The translations under genes were made by a program, and so were the position numbers. A DNA stretch of 34,651 nt, from positions 1 through 34,651 of the IMG/VR virus record IMGVR_UViG_3300003323_000086. One strand, written 5' to 3'. Each line of letters begins with the position of its first letter. The first letter of the stretch is position 1. Below are positions 32,100-34,651 of this stretch, one piece after another. The stretch is from a virus. Under the pieces are notes generated by a model that worked only from the letters and a program-made list of their open reading frames with translations, was not told where the DNA came from and ran no database searches.

Positions 32100-32234
32100 A
32101 TGGAAATCATCAGCGCAGTGCTTAATTTCGTATTCCTGGCAGGGTTTCTATGCTTCCTGATCTGGCTTGGCCTGATTGCTATTGGGGCAGTATTGGAGGC
32201 CCTGGAAAGGCTTGCTTACAAGATTTGGGGCTAA
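32100..32234 (+). CDS. 44-aa membrane micro-protein
   Basis: GGAGGG stands just upstream of the ATG. The peptide has one long hydrophobic segment (LNFVFLAGFLCFLIWLGLIA) and a short helical tail (LEALERLAYKIWG). Probably an inner-membrane protein of unknown role. Confidence 0.6.
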   Translation: MEIISAVLNFVFLAGFLCFLIWLGLIAIGAVLEALERLAYKIWG

Positions 32235-32324
32235 CTATTGATCCTAAGTACACTATAGGAACAATCAATTAGCGTTGTGCTTAAAATCAAGTATAGTAGA
32301 GCCATCAACAACGCGGGGTTACAA

Positions 32325-32444
32325 ATGTACAGACTAATTTCCGTAGCAATCATTGCCGCAGCCATGGCCTACGTCGGCCAAGCGGCAACCGACAGCGTTC
32401 AGCAATCTATTGCGCACCAACAGGCTGCGCTTAACCGTATCTGA
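32325..32444 (+). CDS. 39-aa small secreted or membrane protein
   Basis: MYRLISVAIIAAAMAYVGQA looks like a signal peptide or membrane anchor followed by a short polar tail (TDSVQQSIAHQQAAL). GGGG lies eight bases upstream. GC-richer from here on. Function unknown. Confidence 0.5.
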   Translation: MYRLISVAIIAAAMAYVGQAATDSVQQSIAHQQAALNRI

Positions 32445-32462
32445 CTAACTGGGGATGACGAA

Positions 32463-32690
32463 ATGTATTACCGCGCAAAGCTGATGTACCGGACCATCGA
32501 AAGCCTTAGCGAAGGCAGTACCGACGACGTGGCGATCCGGAACGCTGTCGCAGATTCGATCAGCATCCAAGGCGCCATCAAAGATGGTGACCAAGCGAAG
32601 ATCGCCGTAGTTGTTTTTCAAGTCACCGGGAACGATCAGCACGTTTCCTACGTGACGACCTACAGCCAATACCTGCGCGACATCGCCTAA
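32463..32690 (+). CDS. small hypothetical protein
   Basis: The 75-aa product (MYYRAKLMYRTIESLSEGST...) combines a helix and beta-strands (KIAVVVFQVTGN). GGGGATGACGAA upstream provides a binding site. GC-rich codon use. No family recognised. Confidence 0.6.
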   Translation: MYYRAKLMYRTIESLSEGSTDDVAIRNAVADSISIQGAIKDGDQAKIAVVVFQVTGNDQHVSYVTTYSQYLRDIA

Positions 32691-32721
32691 CCCACCACCG
32701 AACAACACACAGGGGATGAGC

Positions 32722-33006
32722 ATGAAAACCATCGAGATCAAGGGCTGGCTGTACGCCAAGCAAGGCTGGGACGGCAAGACCGAATTCACCTTCTTTGACT
32801 TTGAAGTGGGCGCCGACAGCGACTGGATTCAGATCTGTCCGCACGTCGCCCACATCGAATTGCCGGAAGGTTTCGACATCCGCTCGGCAGAAATCACATC
32901 GCTCGAAAAGAAACTCGAAAAGGTGCGCGCGGCATTCGCAGCAACGCAAGCGGAAATCCTTGATCGCATCAGCAAGCTCAAAGCGCTGACGTTCGACGCC
33001 GCCTGA
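32722..33006 (+). CDS. small hypothetical protein with C-terminal coiled coil
   Basis: ATG 32722 is preferred over ATG 32716 because AGGGG is then at a normal distance. The 94-aa product has a beta N-terminal half (MKTIEIKGWLYAKQGWDGKT) and a helical coiled-coil C-terminal half (SLEKKLEKVRAAFAATQAEI). GC-rich. Unknown role. Confidence 0.65.
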   Translation: MKTIEIKGWLYAKQGWDGKTEFTFFDFEVGADSDWIQICPHVAHIELPEGFDIRSAEITSLEKKLEKVRAAFAATQAEILDRISKLKALTFDAA

Positions 33007-33025
33007 CCGCTACCAAGGAGCAGAC

Positions 33026-33280
33026 ATGGATACGAAGGACGCTAGCCAGCCAAAGTGGATGACATGCGAATCGCGTCGGCCCCTCGTCACGGACAGTCTT
33101 AGGGCCCGTGCCGACGAACTGCGCCGAGCGGCTCACCGTTGCCGCACGGCATACACCAAAGATTTCATGGGCGAACCGTACCGATACATCGCAGAGGCAT
33201 ACGACAAGGCTGCTGAGGTCATCGAATCTGCGCTTGCAACCGTACAGAAAGCCACCGGAGCCACCCATGCGAGTGAATGA
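33026..33280 (+). CDS. small hypothetical helical protein
   Basis: AAGGAG nine bases upstream supports the start. The 84-aa product is rich in Ala, Arg and Glu (LRARADELRRAAHRCRTAY), probably a helical pair. It overlaps the next gene by 14 bases. GC-rich. Function unknown. Confidence 0.65.
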   Translation: MDTKDASQPKWMTCESRRPLVTDSLRARADELRRAAHRCRTAYTKDFMGEPYRYIAEAYDKAAEVIESALATVQKATGATHASE

Positions 33281-33476
33281 CACCGAAGCCGCGCAGCGCG
33301 TGGCGGAGCACGAGAACTTGGTGGGGGAGTTGGTGGAGGCGTTGAAGTCGCTCCACTGCCTTGTATGGGGTGAGTGCCCAAGTCTCTTGAATGAAGACAG
33401 CGGCGGAAATTCAACGCTTGATCTGGAAATCAAGACGGTTCTCGCCAAAGCCGAGAAGCAAGGAGCCACAGCATGA
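33267..33476 (+). CDS. small hypothetical protein
   Basis: ATG 33267 has GGAG seven bases upstream; a longer frame starts inside the previous gene and is not needed. The 69-aa product (MRVNDTEAAQRVAEHENLVG...) is acidic and helical (LVEALKSLHCLVWGE). Its stop overlaps the next start (ATGA). Confidence 0.65.
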   Translation: MRVNDTEAAQRVAEHENLVGELVEALKSLHCLVWGECPSLLNEDSGGNSTLDLEIKTVLAKAEKQGATA

Positions 33477-33574
33477 ACACTGTAGTAACCCCGTTTGTAA
33501 TTGCCATGGCAGCAGGCACAGCATACATCGCGTGTATTGTTACGTACCTATATGCCTGGGTTCATCTAATGTAA
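33473..33574 (+). CDS. 33-aa membrane micro-protein
   Basis: AAGGAG stands upstream and ATGA overlap couples it to the previous gene. The peptide (MNTVVTPFVIAMAAGTAYIA...) is one transmembrane helix. Function unknown. Confidence 0.55.
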   Translation: MNTVVTPFVIAMAAGTAYIACIVTYLYAWVHLM

Positions 33575-33605
33575 AAGTTTTTCTTATATGAAAGAGAGGT
33601 TGGAA

Positions 33606-33791
33606 ATGGTTCAGACTTTATTTCTTAAGGTATGCCCCCTGATTTTGGTTGGGGCACTCGGAGCCTGCGGCGGTGGAGAAGACGACGTACAGCCTGTGCA
33701 GCAACAAGAAACGATTCTTAAACCACCTGAGAATGTAACTTGCCAAACCACGATCCCACTACCTCCGGACTGTAAACTTACCCATAAGTAA
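33606..33791 (+). CDS. small lipoprotein
   Basis: ATG 33606, preceded by GAGAGG, gives a 61-aa product with lipoprotein signal (MVQTLFLKVCPLILVGALGAC; lipobox LGAC), then GGGEDD, which favours outer-membrane placement, and a Pro/Gln-rich tail with two cysteines. An in-frame ATG at 33588 lacks a binding site. It is the second lipoprotein of the window, perhaps acting at the cell surface. Confidence 0.7.
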   Translation: MVQTLFLKVCPLILVGALGACGGGEDDVQPVQQQETILKPPENVTCQTTIPLPPDCKLTHK

Positions 33792-33795
33792 ACTA

Positions 33796-33818
33796 AAAGC
33801 CACCTTTAGGGTGGCTTT
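33796..33818. terminator. bidirectional terminator
   Basis: Nine-bp stem AAAGCCACC/GGTGGCTTT with a five-base loop. Plus strand: follows the lipoprotein stop and is followed by ATTTATTTAT. Minus strand: followed by TAGTTT, at the end of element copy B. Its sequence is the diverged, pair-conserving counterpart of the hairpin at 30653. Confidence 0.8.
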
Positions 33819-33825
33819 ATTTATT

Positions 33826-33870
33826 TATATGTGCGCCTTAGGCTGCTCTAGGCAGCCCTTATTGCGCACA
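33826..33870 (-). repeat. 45-bp inverted repeat, right copy
   Basis: Exact reverse complement of 30574-30618. Contains the bipartite hairpin with outer GTGCGC/GCGCAC and inner GGCTGC/GCAGCC stems. Confidence 0.95.
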
Positions 33871-33946
33871 GTTAAAAGTAATCATTAGACGTCAGATATT
33901 CTAGAAGTTCCTAGAGGAAGTGCTCTAATTTAGTTTGTAATAGAAC

Positions 33947-33975
33947 TTGACTGGATGTTAAGCACAACCTACAGT
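33947..33975 (+). promoter_or_regulatory. sigma70-like promoter
   Basis: TTGACT, 17 bases, TACAGT, placed to transcribe the gene at 33993. The -35 matches five of six bases. Confidence 0.7.
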
Positions 33976-33992
33976 TGACACATGGAGGCTAT

Positions 33993-34097
33993 ATGCTAAA
34001 GAACTGGGTAACTTACATGGCTGAGGAACATCCAAACATTCTGTTTGCGATTGTGTGCTTGTTCCTTATCTTTTCTAACGGATTGTCTAACATTTAA
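33993..34097 (+). CDS. 34-aa membrane micro-protein
   Basis: GGAGG lies seven bases upstream of the ATG and a promoter stands just before. The peptide has a polar start (MLKNWVTYMAEEHP) and one hydrophobic segment (ILFAIVCLFLIFS). Function unknown. Confidence 0.6.
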   Translation: MLKNWVTYMAEEHPNILFAIVCLFLIFSNGLSNI

Positions 34098-34113
34098 CTA
34101 TTACGAGGAAGAC

Positions 34114-34338
34114 ATGGATAAGAGCAACGGGCGTTACCCCTGGACGTATTCGGCGGACTACATCCGCATGGGCGTCACGGATTTTGACCCATCTTGCCAA
34201 ATGGAGCGACCAACAATCTCGCGTTCGCAGGCTTCGCAAGCACGCCGAACCATTGCACGAGCGCTTGGAATTTCGGATGACGAATTGGCGGCAAAGCTCG
34301 CCGATCAGTACATCGCTGATAACCGGGAGGCGACATGA
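34114..34338 (+). CDS. small hypothetical protein
   Basis: ATG 34114 with GAGGAAGAC upstream. The 74-aa product (MDKSNGRYPWTYSADYIRMG...) ends with a helical region containing ARALGISDDELAAKLADQY, which resembles part of a helix-turn-helix but is too short to name. Overlaps the next start (ATGA). GC-rich. Confidence 0.65.
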   Translation: MDKSNGRYPWTYSADYIRMGVTDFDPSCQMERPTISRSQASQARRTIARALGISDDELAAKLADQYIADNREAT

Positions 34339-34651
34339 CGGAGAGCGAGAAAAGAGACGCGGCATTTGAAGCATGGTGGTGCTCGCCAGAAGCCAAGAAG
34401 GTTACTCAGCACGCAGATCGCCGAGCTGCAGCTATTGGCTTCCAAGCCGCCTACGCCCTGCTTGCGCCAGAGATGAGGGATGCGGCGCGGTATCGGTGGC
34501 TGCGCAATCCAAATCATGACATTGAGCCAGTCATCGACCATCGGCTTGATGGAGCAACGATTGATGGAATGCCAGCGGAAATATATGAGTACCGGTCAGG
34601 AGAAGACCTTGACCGCGCAATCGACACCGCCATCGCCGCTATGGAGACCAA
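34335..34651 (+). CDS. hypothetical protein, runs off the window
   Basis: Start overlaps the previous stop. At least 105 codons are open to the window end. The product includes AARYRWLRN near residue 52 and DLDRAIDTAIAAM near the end, a pairing I know from many conserved phage hypotheticals in proteobacterial phages. No function is known to me. Confidence 0.7.
   Translation, partial: MTESEKRDAAFEAWWCSPEAKKVTQHADRRAAAIGFQAAYALLAPEMRDAARYRWLRNPNHDIEPVIDHRLDGATIDGMPAEIYEYRSGEDLDRAIDTAIAAMET

Larger units (their letters stand above)
33796..33930 (-). ncRNA. structured element copy B (inverted copy of 30448-30673)
   Basis: Read on the minus strand: AATTAGAGC...CTCTAGGAACTT (33930-33905, 21 of 26 bases identical to copy A, no gaps), 34 bases, the 45-bp identical hairpin block (33870-33826), and the terminator hairpin (33818-33796). 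Copy A has an extra bipartite hairpin H1. A possible minus-strand promoter (TTAACA, 16 bases, TACAAA) lies just upstream. A small RNA ending at the terminator is one reading. Confidence 0.5.

Noticed and set aside
32251-32259. CACTATAGG, identical to the core of T7-type phage promoters
   Set aside because: A single nine-base match without the upstream T7 recognition part, no RNA polymerase gene in the window, and no similar strong copies before other operons; likely chance.
30574-33870. 45-bp inverted repeats as ends of a transposon
   Set aside because: No transposase or recombinase between them, no target duplication seen, and the homology extends into diverged hairpins outside the block; duplication of a structured element explains it better.
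1-34651. CRISPR array, rRNA, integrase or attachment sites
   Set aside because: No regularly spaced direct repeats, rRNA sequence, integrase-like protein or duplicated tRNA end was found in the window.

Overview
The window is an internal piece of a tailed, most likely short-tailed (podovirus-type), double-stranded DNA phage or prophage of a Gram-negative, probably proteobacterial, host. The Gram-negative reading rests on a two-gene spanin (Rz/Rz1) and several lipoprotein signal peptides. The podovirus reading rests on a portal, P22 gp4/gp10-like head-to-tail proteins, three large putative ejection proteins and a beta-helix tailspike, with no tail tube, sheath or tape-measure gene. No integrase, repressor, polymerase or helicase is in the window, so lifestyle and replication cannot be judged. 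The host genus (Burkholderiales-like) is only a guess from the look of the small accessory genes.

Layout: (1) 1-5692, plus strand: a tightly packed operon with the end of a PrkA-family serine kinase, a YeaH/DUF444 VWA protein and a SpoVR/YcgB protein. These three are a known bacterial stress-associated trio. They are interleaved with a lipoprotein and several micro-genes, and the operon ends with a YbcO/DUF1364-like HNH protein. (2) 5689-30076, minus strand: one long late operon. Read in its own direction (right to left) it holds leader ORFs, tRNA-Gly, tRNA-Leu, a small ORF, small and large terminase, portal, a 79-aa protein, a GroES-like co-chaperonin, scaffold, head proteins, major capsid, minor structural proteins, tailspike and second fibre, gp4/gp10-like adaptors, three ejection proteins (one with a lytic transglycosylase domain), a PurD-like ATP-grasp enzyme, and a lysis cassette (membrane protein, GH24 endolysin, 33-aa basic protein, holin, Rz, Rz1). 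The two operons converge at 5689-5692 with overlapping stop codons. (3) 30077-31390: about 1.3 kb without convincing genes but rich in structure. It holds a GC-rich hairpin cluster (30147-30420), a two-hairpin element (30448-30673), CCCTATA repeats and a 25-bp perfect palindrome. This is the divergent control region between the late operon and the right-hand operon. (4) 31391-34651, plus strand: a string of small accessory genes, including a stand-alone FtsK-gamma-like winged helix, a lipoprotein and membrane micro-proteins, with sigma70-like promoters and hairpin terminators. Parts (32.3-33.5 kb and 34.1 kb onward) are visibly GC-richer, suggesting mosaic acquisition.

The strongest candidates for something undescribed are: the structured element at 30448-30673 and its inverted, diverged copy at 33796-33930 (45 bp identical, plus hairpins that differ by compensatory changes); the GC-rich structured region next to it; a possible -1 frameshift joining two ejection-protein ORFs at about 13224; the PurD-like ATP-grasp gene inside the virion module; and the complete PrkA-YeaH-SpoVR trio carried by a phage.
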